A DNA stretch of 64,000 nt, taken from positions 849,501-913,500 of the forward strand of contig JAIGNY010000077.1 of the NCBI GenBank assembly GCA_020152595.1. Reading direction: 5' to 3'. The notes beneath the pieces are model-generated. The model was not told the origin of the DNA. It made no database searches and was given only the letters and a program-made list of their open reading frames with translations. This stretch comes from Chiridota heheva. Its lineage: Eukaryota > Echinodermata > Holothuroidea > Apodida > Chiridotidae. Made by a program: the position numbers and the translations under genes. Of this stretch, positions 1 through 11,729 are shown in pieces (within the stretch, counting starts at the first letter, position 1; the number at the start of each line of letters is the position of its first letter).

Positions 1-3
1 CTG

Positions 4-306
4 CTATAGAGCGAGCCCACAGAGATGGTCCAAAGATTCATGGAAAGCCTCGCCATATTTTCTTTTAAATGCTTCGGTACCACGATAAAGTCCATATTTT
101 GAAAAATGCTGGCCAACATCCTCCAAGATGATGACACGTTTATAACGGATGACCTTAGCAAAGCTGATCTCGCAGAGAAGCAGAGTGGAGCGGTGAGGTA
201 CATACGTGAGGCATAACCATGTACTATAGCAAGGGGTACCTCCCTGATTATAGTTTCTAAGCTGGCAAGAGGCGATCAAGAAATGGGGTGGCTGATGAAT
301 CCACAT
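4..306 (-). CDS. Unassigned open stretch, possible terminal exon
   Basis: A 100-codon open stretch reads on the minus strand and ends in TAG at the window edge. An acceptor-like site (pyrimidine-rich run then TTGCCAG) lies inside it near base 273, so a spliced exon from there to the stop could be the real unit. The C-terminal part (KVIRYKRVIILEDVGQHF) looks like ordinary protein in composition, but I do not recognise a family. It could equally be chance or a decayed element. Confidence 0.2.
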   Translation of the reverse strand: MWIHQPPHFLIASCQLRNYNQGGTPCYSTWLCLTYVPHRSTLLLCEISFAKVIRYKRVIILEDVGQHFSKYGLYRGTEAFKRKYGEAFHESLDHLCGLAL

Positions 307-309
307 GGA

Positions 310-1043
310 AATGAATTAATTTATGTTTGTCTGATTTTCCTCGATTTCTCTTATGGTATTACGCGGGCCATATAACTGTTATGATGGTGGTGGCTATCAA
401 AGTTTGGTGGTAGTCGTTTCCGGACCTCATCAGTGATGAAACTTTGTCATATTCATACAAATTGGATGCCGAGGTGAATGTCTGTTCATATTTATGCATA
501 TGTTGGCAATCAATTATTACCAATTTATTTGTGTTCTTCAGAACCACGACAGTTACCAACTATGAATGACTGTTGCAATTGCATTATTACAACCATCAAA
601 ATTGATGTTTATTTATTCATATATAAGTGGCCAATCCGTCAAACTTGATGCCTTATTCTTGCTTAAACATGTAAATGGAAAATGTGTCACGTGTTGAATG
701 TATTTGTACATACATTTCGGGAGAAACTATTAGGGTTTAGATTATATAATATGGTGTTATTCAGGTTTTCTTGAAAACAAATTCTATTTTTGTGCTCTTT
801 ATGTTACCAAACTTCTATGGAGTGCTTTGTTTTAAGTTAAAAAATTAAATACCCTCTTTTTGTTTCTGTCGCTATTTGTACCTTTTGGAATACTATCTGC
901 TTTGTTTTCAACCCGTTTATATGATTGATTCCATGCCTGTAATATAAGATTTACTTGTGTGAACATTACTTGTGTCGCTCATTTAATTGACACAAACATA
1001 GATTCCTGTCAGTGTTAATCGCTATTGCAATGTCCTGGTATTT
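310..1043. other. AT-rich stretch, no feature seen
   Basis: No coding stretch above about 60 codons with recognisable sequence, and no tandem or inverted repeat that I could see. Confidence 0.5.
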
Positions 1044-1288
1044 TCTGTCATGGCCCTCAGATGCGACAGGTCTAGTATTGTAAACTCCATGCTCGAAATC
1101 ATCTTTCAATTGAGAACTATATTCAAAATTGTATTAAATGAAGGGAATATCGACTTCAAATTATCTGTCGTGGCCCTCAAGAGCGACAGGTCTAGTATTG
1201 TAAACTCCATGCTCGAAATCCGCCATCTTTTAATTGAGAACTATATTCTAAATGTTATCAAATGAAGAGAATATGGACTTCAAATTAA
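1044..1288 (+). repeat. Tandem pair of a 120-bp dispersed repeat
   Basis: Two consecutive copies (starts at 1,044 and 1,164) share a core running from TCTGTCRTGGCCCTCA through GCGACAGGTCTAGTATTGTA to GAGAACTATATTC. The start of each copy can fold: CTGTCGTG pairs loosely with the following CGACAG. A third copy of the first 70 bases lies in the opposite orientation at 62,794-62,864, so this is a dispersed family and not only a local duplication. Confidence 0.8.
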
Positions 1289-2604
1289 GTGCTATTTATT
1301 GAAGGTTGTATTTTAAGGGTTACTGCATAGCATACAATCAATTTCAGCAACGCTAATTTTAGAAATTTGTGACATTGTTTTTATTGGCAAAAGTCATGTA
1401 AATTGGCAGCGTTGAGGAATGTAGACGAAAACTTCCGGTGGCAATCCAATATTTTAATAGCCAGGTCTAAAAAGTGATATGAATAACGGTATTATTTAGA
1501 CATTTTTACTGTTTCAGAAACAAAATAGAAAATATTTATTACACCAAAATATTTTTTGAAGTCACAAAGAGATAGTGAAGGAGAATAATATCATTTGAAA
1601 TGAACGAGGCTAGTCTCACTGAATGTAGTGAGATAAACACCTCACTCGGTAGCTTGAGGTACTACATGTTAGGCAATACTTGCAGTACTTGTATAAACAG
1701 CAGCCACGTAGTTGCTTTAGCATATAATAGTCAGAATGTTGACTACACTGGCTGCGGTTCCGAAACTTGAAAGCGGTTAAGAAATTGTTAGCGTTCATCA
1801 CGTACACACTGTAATCTTGCAAGCTGTCAAATTCGGCGTGGGTAGAATTTATTTCAGGAAAACCAAGTTGCAGATCGTCTTTATGAATAAAATAAAATCT
1901 ACCGGTACATAACTTTGTTCTCTTTCTTTGAGGGTCGTGTTTAGCTTTTCGTTTTTGATGGGGCTTAAGCCTCACCCCTCCCCCACCCAAAAAAAACAAA
2001 ACTGAATGCCGTTCTTAGATTAGAGAGAAGAGAGACCTAGGATTTAGGGCCTCCCGGAAAGAGGTCCTATTTCCCGGTTGCATACATACTTTATTTTGAT
2101 GAAAGTGTAAAATCATTAACATACAATTGAAGTAAAATGAGAACAATTGTTGGAAATTTTGTTCGATTTTCGCCAAACTTCCTGAGAATTTCTCGAATGG
2201 ACAGCTTGCTTGACTGGAAAGTGAAGAATTTTCCTGGAAATTGAAAAACATTTCCCGGAAAATGTAGGAGACTTCACTAAAGAGCTTCAATCTCTTTTGA
2301 TTCACGAAAATAAAATAAATTTCCCTAAAAAAGAAGATTTCCCGAAAATTAACCATTTCCTTAAAATTCTTAAAAATTCCGCAGAAGTTGAACAATTTAT
2401 TTTTGAGGGGAGGGGGCAGTGACCCCCCCCCCCTCTTACAACACGTCACCGCTTTCTTTATTATTATCCATACAAACAAAACAAAAAATGCCACGACAAC
2501 CCTATTTTAAAGGGTGTTCTTGTATAAATGCAGGTGAAGCCACCGATTTAAATTTCTTGGTTATTGTATTTCCTCTATATTGTCATCATGATTAAGCTGT
2601 TCAT
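1289..2604. other. Non-coding, unassigned open stretch and degenerate motif run
   Basis: The minus strand has a 127-codon open stretch (1,616-1,999) with a Cys/Tyr-rich end that I cannot assign. From about 2,050 to 2,400 the motif TTCCCGGAAA and variants recur irregularly (2,051, 2,248, 2,337), which opens the minus strand by composition. I do not think either is a gene. Confidence 0.4.
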
Positions 2605-2964
2605 TTAAAGCCCATAGTTTAAGTGGGCACAAGAAGAGAAGTTTTTAATTGGCTTCATCAACGGAACTATTCGTTTTATTCAATTAAATTAAGAGTCGTA
2701 TTATTGCTGAATCACAATGGTCGCACAAGTGGGGTGGAAAAAATATCTTTGCTAATGGTCTTCCAAATTCTGGAGGTACTTGTATTTTGTGTTAAATGTC
2801 TATTGTGTTTAACATTTCTGGATTTTACGCATGTCGTCCACTCTTGCCTTTCTGGCACTCTGATTGTTGTTGTAACTATTGACAGTGAAATTTTCACTAT
2901 TTTTATAATTTATGCTCCAAATGATGATAATCCTGTGCTTTTTGCTGATCATATAATAATGTAA
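2605..2964 (+). pseudogene. LINE endonuclease fragment (L1/Tx1-like), decayed
   Basis: The plus-strand translation contains RREVFNWLHQRNYSFY near the start and IDSEIFTIFIIYAPNDDNP near the end. These resemble the first and middle blocks of the apurinic endonuclease domain of L1/Tx1-type non-LTR retrotransposons (the block that normally leads into an ETH motif, and the YAPN block). The middle is scrambled and the catalytic Glu block cannot be read in frame. No reverse transcriptase follows, so this is a short 5'-domain remnant. Family assignment is from motif memory only. Confidence 0.5.
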
Positions 2965-5115
2965 AACAACTACAAAAATTGACGTTTTGTTTGGCTTCTT
3001 AGAAAATGACTACATATATAATTTTTTGATTTTTCATGGAAAGTATCTAATCTTTCGTTGCAAAATACAAGACCTTAAACCACACATTTCTTAATACTTT
3101 TCAGTTTTCTCTTCGAGTTGAAAAGAATTTACCTTTCAATAGCAATTGTACTTAGACAAATTTATTGATCTTATTGAAAGTATGCCAGCCTATATCAACA
3201 TACTGTACAAACATTTTGTATGTCATAAGCTTGTACAATATCAAGTTCTCTCTTTTTCAATACTATAAAACTAAAATGGCATGGAATCCTCTTCTTACTT
3301 TGTAAATCATTTTTAAAAATGAGTTTGTTGTATTTGTGTATTGGCTGATTGGTAAGTTGTTTTTGTTAAGTTGAAAAAGCAGAAATAAATACCTAAAGAA
3401 CAAAACACATTTAAAAACAAATGCAGGGGGAGGGGGACAAATGCAGGGGGAGGGGACAATTGCAGTAACAAGCTTTTAATTGTTAATCACTCAGGCCAGG
3501 TTCCTAGAGTACCTTTACAATTTCACATACAGTAATACACCATTAAAACATGTTGAGTGTCATGCATGTAAAAGAATCACTAGACCAAAAAGTGAAAGCG
3601 TAGTTTTAAAGGGTCTGCCTTCAAAATTCCCCCCCCCAAAAAAAAAAATGCTCATCTGGTATGAATATGAATATTCAAGTGACTCTTGCCCTAACGTCAT
3701 GTGTGGACTATGAAGGCATGATATTTATCAATATGTTGTGGATAATATATCTGTGAAATTGGCAAAAAACGAGTGCCCACACTTTTCGGTTTAATGCTAA
3801 TTTAAGCTTAAATGAAAGAGGAAGATAAAAGAGACAATTGAGAAAAAGTGTTTAAAAATAACTCATTACGGAAATATTCGTTTTAAGCTGTCTGATTTAA
3901 TGTAGCCGTGACTGAAATCAGACACTTGTGACATGACATTCTCTGCAAGTCTTTGACTAAAATATTCGTAACCAGAATACTAGTCTAGTCCTGAAATCAA
4001 CAGAAAACTAGACATCAATGATGTTATACTTCAACCCATGGCAGTGCAAAAACCAAATTAATTGGAATTCCACACATTTTGGGTTATTTACTTACTATAA
4101 CATTGTCCAAAATTAGATACATTTACTTTGAATAAAACCAATTTAAATAAACTTGTAATATTCCATTAAAATGTTGATATAATACAAAGATTTAAGTACA
4201 TGCAAATAATTGTTAATGAATTAATTTATTATGAATATTTTTAAAATGTTTAAAGTATGAGCATAAAATGCAAATTTTTCAATGAAAAAAATAAAATGTG
4301 ATGAAATAAAAGATATTTGTATTTAATTAAAAGTTAGTTAAGTTTCTCTCCACAATATCATTACTAAACAAATTATACACATAGATCAAGGCAATTCATG
4401 ATGGTACACACACAATAGCAGCGTACTAGCAATGTACAGTAGATCAATAAATACAAACTCTGGCACTTGCATGAAAACATAAATAAATAACAGGCCATAG
4501 GCCAAGGTGGCTGCAAGTGATTGTGATGAAAGTTTAAAGTTAAAAAAACAACAGAGTAGCAGCGTAGGCCTACCCGCAATGGGTTCAGTTCATCAAGAAT
4601 TGTTTAACTCTCCTAAAAAAAGATTGGCCTTAAATAGCTGCACAGTGATTGTTAAATTGTTTCAGTAATGATATTATTTAACAAATCATATGCATAGATC
4701 AAGAAAATTCATGATGGTACTTACAGCGTACCCGCCATGCTCAGTTGATTGAGAGTTGATAACCCCCCACCGCCCCCTCACAACCATCAGATTGTTTTTT
4801 TTTTTCTTACAACAAAATCTTGATCTAGGCCAAGTAAAAGTAAATTTCCTTTCAGCAATATTTAGGAATTTGAATCAAAGATGGTCCGTACACAATAACT
4901 TAACATAAATAGTTATTCATGGTAGGCCTACACTACATACTGCAGTTGAGAATGGCTGCTACAGTACTGCTAGTGCAGTACTACCTGACTTGTGTACACT
5001 ACACTACATTAGTTACGTAATGAAGGTACTGTACAGTACTGCATCATGCATGCTGAAATCCAGGCGGACATCGGCTTAAATTTATGTTTAACATTACGTA
5101 CAATTAAAAAATGCT
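2965..5115. other. AT-rich stretch with no gene
   Basis: No recognisable coding sequence. A short purine-rich repeat (AAATGCAGGGGGAGGGG, twice) sits at about 3,420-3,460. Bases 4,007-4,060 match the start of a dispersed repeat (CTAGACATCAATGATGTTAT) that also occurs in each 1.77-kb unit at 12-18 kb and at 34,903. Confidence 0.5.
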
Positions 5116-5686
5116 TGCAATTTCCTTTTATTTGATATGTAAATAATGGCATGCTACAGTCTATATAGAACTTTTCCTATAAGAATTATTTTACACCTAT
5201 TCAATTTGAACAACCATGGGCTGCAGAGGAAATGTACGCGGCTGGCACACAAGCACTCCAGGTTTAAGTCTTACCGTTATCACTGCTTAACTTTTTTTTT
5301 CTGCTGCAGCTTTCAGGGGTTTTTTTGACATAATATTTTTGGTGTTTTTTCATCTTTCCTTTCTTTCTAAAAATGATAGATTAGCATTATCGGAAAGCAA
5401 ATTTAAAAAAGAATCTAAATATGTAGCACAAATCTGTTTTTAATATTGACGAGAAGTTATACTTCTGCAAAGATTGACCATTTGTTGACCAAATTTAGCC
5501 GAAATTTGCATATTTTTGTCCAATATTACCTAAATTTGCTTTCATTACTCAAAAGATAAATATCTTAGCCCTTATTCCAACTAAACTTGTAAGAATGAAA
5601 ATGAACGGAAAGTTGTCAAAAATGCATATGAAAAAAGTTATGAAAATTGGGCTTGCTTTTTTTCAAAGCCCTGGTAGAGTAAGGGT
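5116..5686 (+). mobile_element. 5'-truncated copy of the 1.06-kb TIR element
   Basis: This stretch follows the sequence at about 40,912-41,495 base for base with moderate divergence, in the same orientation, and ends with the same terminal sequence GGTAGAGTAAGGGT. The left end (ACCCTTACTCTATC in the full copy) is missing; similarity starts abruptly at about 5,116. It retains the tRNA-like internal segment (about 5,206-5,283), more decayed than in the complete copy. No protein is encoded. Confidence 0.7.
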
Positions 5687-5924
5687 TAATGCCAATTCCC
5701 TGACATAACCAAAGTCACGTCCCAAAAAATTTCAGACAGCTTTAAGTCTCCGATAGAGAATTTTTTATCATCCCGTAATTCACTTAAATTTTCATGAAAT
5801 CGCATAATTTTGGTCTTATATGAAAGGTACTACTACACAAATTAATAATTATATATCAGCTTTCAGATAATTTTAATAAAAGTAGTAAATCAAAGGACCT
5901 AGCCATGTACAGTACGCGGAGCAT

Positions 5925-6215
5925 TATGTCTACAGCTAGCTATTTTTAGCACCATTACGTATGAAATCTGATGATACTGTGGTAAAAACTTTCAGGAGCT
6001 TTAATTAAAAAAATACATAGAATATCTCTTAGCAAAATGCAAGCTATATGAAGCATACAAAAATCTCGTTTGCACCAGAATTTCAAGAGCAAAACCTAGG
6101 AGGAGATGCATTTTAGAGCAAACCATTGCAAAGGCACATATGGAACTCGCGTACGATTTGATAAGTTCCACTCATTACACTCTGCGTAATGGGTGGAACT
6201 AAAAATATCACAACA
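5925..6215 (+). repeat. Dispersed repeat block, first copy
   Basis: From GTCTACAGCTAGCTATTTTT to GGGTGGAACTAAAAA this block matches 41,845-42,140. Both copies lie a few hundred bases downstream of a copy of the TIR element and in the same order, although the spacers (about 240 and 350 bp) are unrelated. The last 35 bases form a near-palindrome (CCACTCATTAC with GTAATGGGTGG). Confidence 0.7.
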
Positions 6216-6604
6216 GCTTTTTTTTCTTCCAAATTCTGTTTGTCTACTTGCTCTCTATCAAAAAAGTTAAAATGTGTCTAACTATTAAAATAATTCAACA
6301 ATCATAAGGCTCTGTAAAAAAATATTTAGCTCATCACCCTAACCCATGCGAGAAAAATGTTACTTTTCCAAAAAATTATCTCAAAACTGATGCGGGTGAT
6401 ATGCAAAAACTAAAAAAATCATAATACTAATAATACTCCATAACAAATCAATAACATCAAATCCATGACAAATTGGCAAAGTATAAAAACATTTTCTAAA
6501 ATTACTAACACAGAACATTTTGTCTCCTTAAAACTGACTTAAAGGTATATGGGACAGGGTAGCAACAATCGATTACAAATTGACTATTTTACAGCTTTGT
6601 AGAC

Positions 6605-6860
6605 CTTAGGTTTGGTTTGGTTTGTTGATGTTTAACGGCACCGCGACAGTCAAACGTGCCAAGAGGGTATTAAATAATTAAAGTGCAAAGGTTAGGAAAG
6701 AGATGATTGGAAAAGGAGGAAAGGATAGAGAGAAGTGAACATTTTAGAGAAAATAAGTTGTAGAAGAAAAGGTGGTATAATTGCACAATATTTTGTGCCA
6801 TCAGAATATGACAACTAGAAAATTGCTTTGCTAGCTTGTTTTTCGGTCCTTCCCTCAAAT
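6605..6860 (-). mobile_element. LINE 3' end fragment
   Basis: Read on the minus strand, this ends with GACTGTCGCGGTGCCGTTAA followed by a CAACAAACCAAACC-type tail, a typical 3' terminus of RNase H-bearing non-LTR elements. The same ending, more diverged, closes the LINE fragment at 42,432 and recurs at 35,096. Only untranslated sequence remains here. Confidence 0.55.
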
Positions 6861-7016
6861 ATTTTAAAGGAAGGAAGTTGGCTAGTGAACAAAAAAATTA
6901 TTATTATAAACTTGACCCAGAACAGTGAAAGCAATTTGAGAACCTTTGATATTTGAAATTTGGGAAAGAAATATAAAGAATTGCATTATAGAATTTCAAT
7001 CATATTCCTGTTCATA

Positions 7017-7100
7017 CATCATCACTATTGCATCATCATTATTGCATCACTATTGCATCATCACTATTGCATTATCACTATTGCATCATCACTGTTGCAC
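7017..7100. repeat. Short CATCACTATTG microsatellite
   Basis: Units of 12-15 bp (ATCATCACTATTGC) repeat about six times. A scrap of the same array, preceded by the same GGAGAAAAGGATGGAGAGAA sequence found near 6,714, recurs at 7,360-7,445, so the LINE tail and microsatellite were partly duplicated together. Confidence 0.7.
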
Positions 7101-7189
7101 ATGCTGAAAAAGTTGACAAACTTTTATATGTCATAAGTTCAAAACTGCAAGTGCAATTTAGTTCTAAGCTAAAAAGATAATTAAGCTCA

Positions 7190-7350
7190 TAGAGCTGGTG
7201 CTTCTCCCCGGTTTCAATGGTGCAAGCGGATGAGAGTACATTACCCCCTCTGGACGGGACGCCAGTCCATCGCAGATTAACTCCCCAGCAGTGCTGGTAC
7301 TCATTTTACAGCTGAGTGGACTAAAGCGAGTGAAATATCTTGCTCAAGAA
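7190..7350 (+). repeat. SINE-like dispersed repeat
   Basis: Contains the blocks CTGGACGGGACGCCAGTCCAT, TGGTACTCATTTTACAGCTG and CTTGCTCAAGAACACAA in order. The same blocks in the same order appear at 24,716-25,105. The element is familiar from many marine invertebrate genomes, but I cannot name its family from memory with certainty. Confidence 0.6.
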
Positions 7351-7469
7351 CACAATGCAGCGGAGGAAAAGGAGAAAAGGATGGAGAGAAGTGAAAATTT
7401 TGGAGGAAATAAGTCATCACTATTGCATCATCACTATTGCACATGACTCCTTAACCACTGAGCTGCAGC

Positions 7470-7746
7470 GCCTCTTAAGACTAGTTCTGCTTAGAATTAA
7501 ATACTCTTTCATCTGCAGACAAAAAAAATGGTGGTCAGTAGAGCAGTGGTGAAACCTAAGATTTACATTGTGGTAGAGGGAATGTGCTTAAAACAGGTTA
7601 AGACGTTCAAGTACTTAGGTCAATCGATTACAGAGGATAGAACAACAGACACAGGGATAAGAAAAAGAATCCTAATAGCCAGGCAAAGATTCATCAACAT
7701 GAAAGATATTTTAACTTCTAAATCAGTAAAAATAGTCAACAAGTGA
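7470..7746 (+). pseudogene. LINE reverse-transcriptase C-terminal fragment
   Basis: The plus-strand reading VVSRAVVKPKIYIVVEG, then VKTFKYLGQSITED, then IRKRILIARQRF and MKDILTS matches the end of the reverse transcriptase of non-LTR elements: thumb-adjacent YLG block and the following helical block that precedes a YGCE-type motif. The preceding frame is shifted by a run of A at 7,522-7,529. Nothing upstream supplies the catalytic domain, and the reading frame ends at 7,746, so this is a short dead insertion. Confidence 0.7.
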
Positions 7747-8967
7747 AAGACTTTAAATCAACATATCATAGATGCTTTTGAAATGTTTTGTCAACTTTCA
7801 AAGATATCTTAATATTCTAGTGAAACCTAAACTTTAAATCAACATATCAGGTGTAGAAGATTGATGCTTTTAAAATGTGGCTTCAGTGTGTGAGACAAAA
7901 TTATTAAAGTCCCAAACATCTGGATTAATAAATCTCTGCCTGTCCACATAAAATCAATAATCAAAGATATCTAATTATTAATCATAGTCTTCATAATTTG
8001 AGATAAATGATTGGTTTCAAGAAAAAAAATATTTATACAAACAGTTCTCGATAATCTTCCCTGGAAAATAGAAATTATATCAAGTTGTAAATAAACTTTA
8101 TGTGCTTCCCTCTTTCGCAATTTAATGTACTATTCATAATAATCAATAATAAATTGCCCCTCTTCCCCCTTTTCCCCATGACCAAAATCCTGGTGTGGCC
8201 ACTGCAGAGGTGAGAGGCATATGATGAAGCAGGCTGTGTTCAATTCCTGGCAGAAGCTGGTGCATACTAATTCACCAACTGAATAGAATTAACAGTACAA
8301 TGCTCAATTCTATCAAGTTCAGTTGAATATATACCATGTGCCAGCTTGTGCTTGGAAGAAGCAGCTTGAAAGCGAGTGGAGCAAACCGCCCCTGAGGGGA
8401 TTTCACCTTCATGGTAGCATGTCTTCTTCCCGGTTGGGAAGTAAAAAATTAAAAAAATAAAAAATAAATTATAAAAATAGGTAAAATTGGAGGGAAATTT
8501 GGTCAAATCAATGGAAATGTTGATAAACTTTGGCATTATTTCTCAATAATTGAGAAAAAATTACATTTTAAAATGGCAGAAATTTCCAGATTGGCAGCAA
8601 GACTGGATGAAAACTTAATATACCAGTGTCTCCCTTGGATGTTACCCATCCTGCACTCAGCTTGTGGGTTAACCTAGTTGCAACCGCCACTCAAACTCCC
8701 TGCATCATGGAAAACTGGGACAGAAGTCAAACAACAAACTGACCGCTGTTTGTAAGAATTGGATGATACTCTTGAGGCTATTTCAGCAAACGATTTATAA
8801 AAAAACTCAATTTGCATAAAGTATAATTCTGTTGAATCATGCACCATACATTTTCCTAAAAAATTAATTCAATTTGGTTTTTAATGGATTTGCTAATGCT
8901 GCCACTAAATGTTCCTGAAACTTATTTTGGATGCAAGAGAAATACATTAATACCTTTACTGCTTTTC

Positions 8968-9388
8968 TGTTCGTTCATCTCGAGTCACACTTTGAATGCT
9001 AGTAGACAATTAACAAGTTACAACAATGCGTATATATACTATTATAAGGCATATTCTTTCTAGATTTCAGTAAAATCTTGTCAAAAAATATAGACAAAGA
9101 ATCATGTGCTTGGAAGCAATTTGTGAATCTGAGAAATGGAAAACTCCTCATAAATGTACAATTTTGTTCAGTAAAATTCTAATTCATTTTCCTATAGTTT
9201 ATCAAATATTATGTGGCATTAATTCTAAGTACGGCCATCCTTACAAAATTGTTTGTTTGGAGTAACCATACTCAAATAATTTGCATATATTTCATCCCCC
9301 CTTCGTCCATCTTGAGTCACACACTGAATGCTAATAGACAATTAACAAGTTACAACAATGCGTATATATACTATTATAAGGCATATTC
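8968..9388 (+). repeat. Pair of 90-bp direct repeats
   Basis: Bases 8,968-9,058 and 9,301-9,388 are nearly identical (GAGTCACACTTTGAATGCTA, then GACAATTAACAAGTTACAAC, then GCGTATATATACTATTATAA). They are 330 bp apart. The surrounding 7,747-9,600 stretch otherwise holds no gene. Confidence 0.85.
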
Positions 9389-9618
9389 CCACCCCCCTTA
9401 AAAAAATATATGTTTGCCTTCATACCAATCCACCTTTTCAGAACAAGATGATTACTCCAAAAGGAAGCCTGGCCTAACAAAGATTGACATCTATAAAGCT
9501 AGCTGGCAAAATTGTTTTGGAGAAATTTTAACTGCTCATTTTTCATCTACCTAGCAGTCAGTTCAATCCAAACAAGACTGAATCTTCTTATAGAATCGTT
9601 ACAACATTCATTTTAACA

Positions 9619-9624
9619 TTTATT
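9619..9624 (-). promoter_or_regulatory. Poly(A) signal of the Ig-type gene
   Basis: AATAAA on the minus strand, 34 bases after the stop codon of the hydrophobic terminal exon. It implies a very short 3' UTR if used. Confidence 0.5.
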
Positions 9625-9658
9625 TTTGAACACCCATCTTGCTGTCTTCTTGGACTTC

Positions 9659-9735
9659 TTATGATATGATGATGATGACAACAACAATAGCCAAAATCAT
9701 GAAGATCGGGATAAGCCACAGCAATTCATTTTTCT
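9659..9735 (-). CDS. Terminal exon: hydrophobic anchor of the Ig-type gene
   Basis: An acceptor (TTTGTAATTTTTCTAG) is followed by a phase-1 exon reading (E)KNELLWLIPIFMILAIV, then a run of Val/Ile, one Ser, and TAA. This is a single membrane-length helix of about 20 residues with a charged N-terminal flank and no cytoplasmic tail. Such an ending fits either a GPI-anchor signal (hydrophobic to the C-terminus) or a tailless membrane anchor. The phase matches the donor of the upstream stalk exons (G|GTAATA): the junction codon becomes GAG (Glu). The poly(A) signal follows 34 bases later. The exon is too short to be found by ORF length; I identify it from splice sites, phase and hydropathy. Confidence 0.6.
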
Positions 9736-10064
9736 CTAGAAAAATTACAAAAGAGAGATATACCTCTTTATCATGATCATCCATTCTTACATGGTATTTT
9801 CACAACCTAACAAGAAAGGGAACATAAATTAAATTCTTCTTAGGCGACCTACTCTGCTTTAAAATGTTTGAGAAGTAATTTGTCCTCGTTTATAGGAGAG
9901 ACAATTCATGCAATGATTAAAGGAGCATTCTTCCGAGTCTCGGGAATATTTAAATACACTATACTTACATGTGAGGGTAAAGTAAACCTTTGGTATGAAT
10001 GTTCAAATCAACCGTAATCATTACTAATGAATAACCGGACTTCCAAATGATATAAATCCCCTTC

Positions 10065-10505
10065 TGTCACACCTGCCATCCCGCCGTCTGTTCCACATGC
10101 CATCCCATCCTACATACAGGAAATCCAGATGCCATTCCACCACATGACCCATATGCAATCAAGACGACACACACCCCACCATATGCCTTGCCACCCTGTC
10201 ACAAAGACCATGCCACCCTGTCCCACATGCCATGCCACCCTGTCCCACATGCCATACCACCCTGTTCCTCATTTCATCCCACCCTGTCCCCATGCCATCC
10301 CACCTTGTCCCGCATGCCATGCCACCCTGTCCCACATGTCATCCCACCCTGCCCCACATGTCATCCCACCCTGTCCCCATGCCATCCCACCTTGTCCCGC
10401 ATGCCATTCCTGTCTATCATAAATGCCATGACACCACCTTGTTTCACATACCATGCCACCCTGTCCCACATGCCATCCCACAGTCCTACATGCCATCCCA
10501 CCTTC
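10065..10505. repeat. CATCCCACCCTGTCCCACATG minisatellite
   Basis: About 20 units of 19-24 bp built on CATCCCACCCTGTCCCACATG. It lies in the intron between the stalk-exon array and the anchor exon. Closely related arrays occur at 36.9 and 56.5-57.9 kb. Both strands stay open through the array because of composition; I do not consider those frames coding. Confidence 0.9.
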
Positions 10506-11090
10506 ACCCCAAATTTGGAGATTATCATAAGTCTATTATGTTTCCACTTTATTCAATTAAAAACTTATTGTTTTTTTCCTATGCATTCCCAAGACAATTA
10601 ATTATAAATTCTATTGAGTCACCAGCTTTATTGTTCAACTTTTTTTTCATTTTCATTGGAGAACAAATATTTTAATTGCTATTCAAGTCTGGAATGCATT
10701 TGTCCTAAGTTCTTGCAAGGCAAGAATCTCCTTTATATAATTTTTTTTCATAAGAATAATTAAAATTCCTTTCCGAAGGCAGAATTTTTTTTTCCCCAGT
10801 AGCTGAACATTGCATGAGGTCGGACAGAAAATGGATGTGGACGAATGGTAAAGATGCTACTATAATCACTCTTCACCAACTGTTGGCGAGGGGATAATTA
10901 ATTCCTCTTTCAACAACACGTGCACCAAAATATATTTCAAAATTCCCATGAATTAACAAGCCAGCTTTATTGTTCGAAACAAGTTTCACAATGCTCACAC
11001 AAACGTTTAAGAAAATTTAAAGTAACTATTCTACTTCAAATTTGTTGCTCTTTCACATACACATAAATTGCTACACAGTTGAAGTATTAC

Positions 11091-11162
11091 CTTTCAGCTG
11101 CTCATTCTCATCCGTGACAACGTCCACAGTCGGAAATGGAGTATGTCCCGTTGTTGTAAGTT
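11091..11162 (-). CDS. Stalk exon, copy 1 (diverged)
   Basis: A 72-nt exon bounded by GAATAG acceptor and G|GTAATA donor, phase 1 at both ends. It reads (E)LTTTGHTPFPTVDVVTDENEQLK. The Thr/Pro-rich start suggests an O-glycosylated stalk, and the end is acidic and polar. Because it is symmetric, any number of copies can be joined in frame, each junction giving Glu (G|AA). It is the copy nearest the anchor exon and joins it in frame. It differs from copies 2, 4 and 5 at four of its last ten residues. The acceptor lacks a strong pyrimidine tract, which is the weakest part of the call. Confidence 0.5.
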
Positions 11163-11251
11163 CTATTCAATATTCAAGCAGAAAATTATTAAAGAAGTTT
11201 ATCAAAGTTCACATGATTTACAATATTCGGCTTACTATGTAGTTCATGTTA

Positions 11252-11729
11252 CATAACAGAGACAGTGCATTGGCCAGATTGCATGACAGAGACAGTGCAT
11301 TGGCCAGATTGCATGACATAGACAGTGCATTGGCCAGATTGCATAACAGAGGCAGTGCATTGGCCAGATTGCATGACAGAGAGTGCATTGGCCAGATTGC
11401 ATGACATAGACAGTGCATTGGCCAGATTGCATAACAGATGCAGTGCATTGGCCAGATTGCATAACAGAGGCAGTGCATTGGCCAGATTGCATGACAGAGA
11501 CAGTGCATTGGCCAGATTGCATGACAGAGAGTGCATTGGCCAGATTGCATGACATAGACAGTGCATTGGCTAGATTGCATGACAGAGAGTGCATTGGACA
11601 GATTGCATGACAGAGACAGTGCATTGGCCAGATAGCATGACAGAGACAGTGCATTGGCCAGATAGCATGACAGAGACAGTGCATTGGCCAGATTGCATGA
11701 CAGAGACAGTGCATTGGCCAGATTGCATA
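11252..11729. repeat. 30/28-bp minisatellite, unit 1
   Basis: About 16 units built on GTGCATTGGCCAGATTGCAT; long units are 30 bp, short units lack CA and are 28 bp. On the minus strand the 30-bp unit has no stop in any frame. Variants GGCTAGATTGC and GGACAGATTGC mark positions shared with the other arrays. The minus-strand edges are splice-like: TACCTTCTACAG on one side and ACATA|GTAAGC on the other. Confidence 0.95.
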
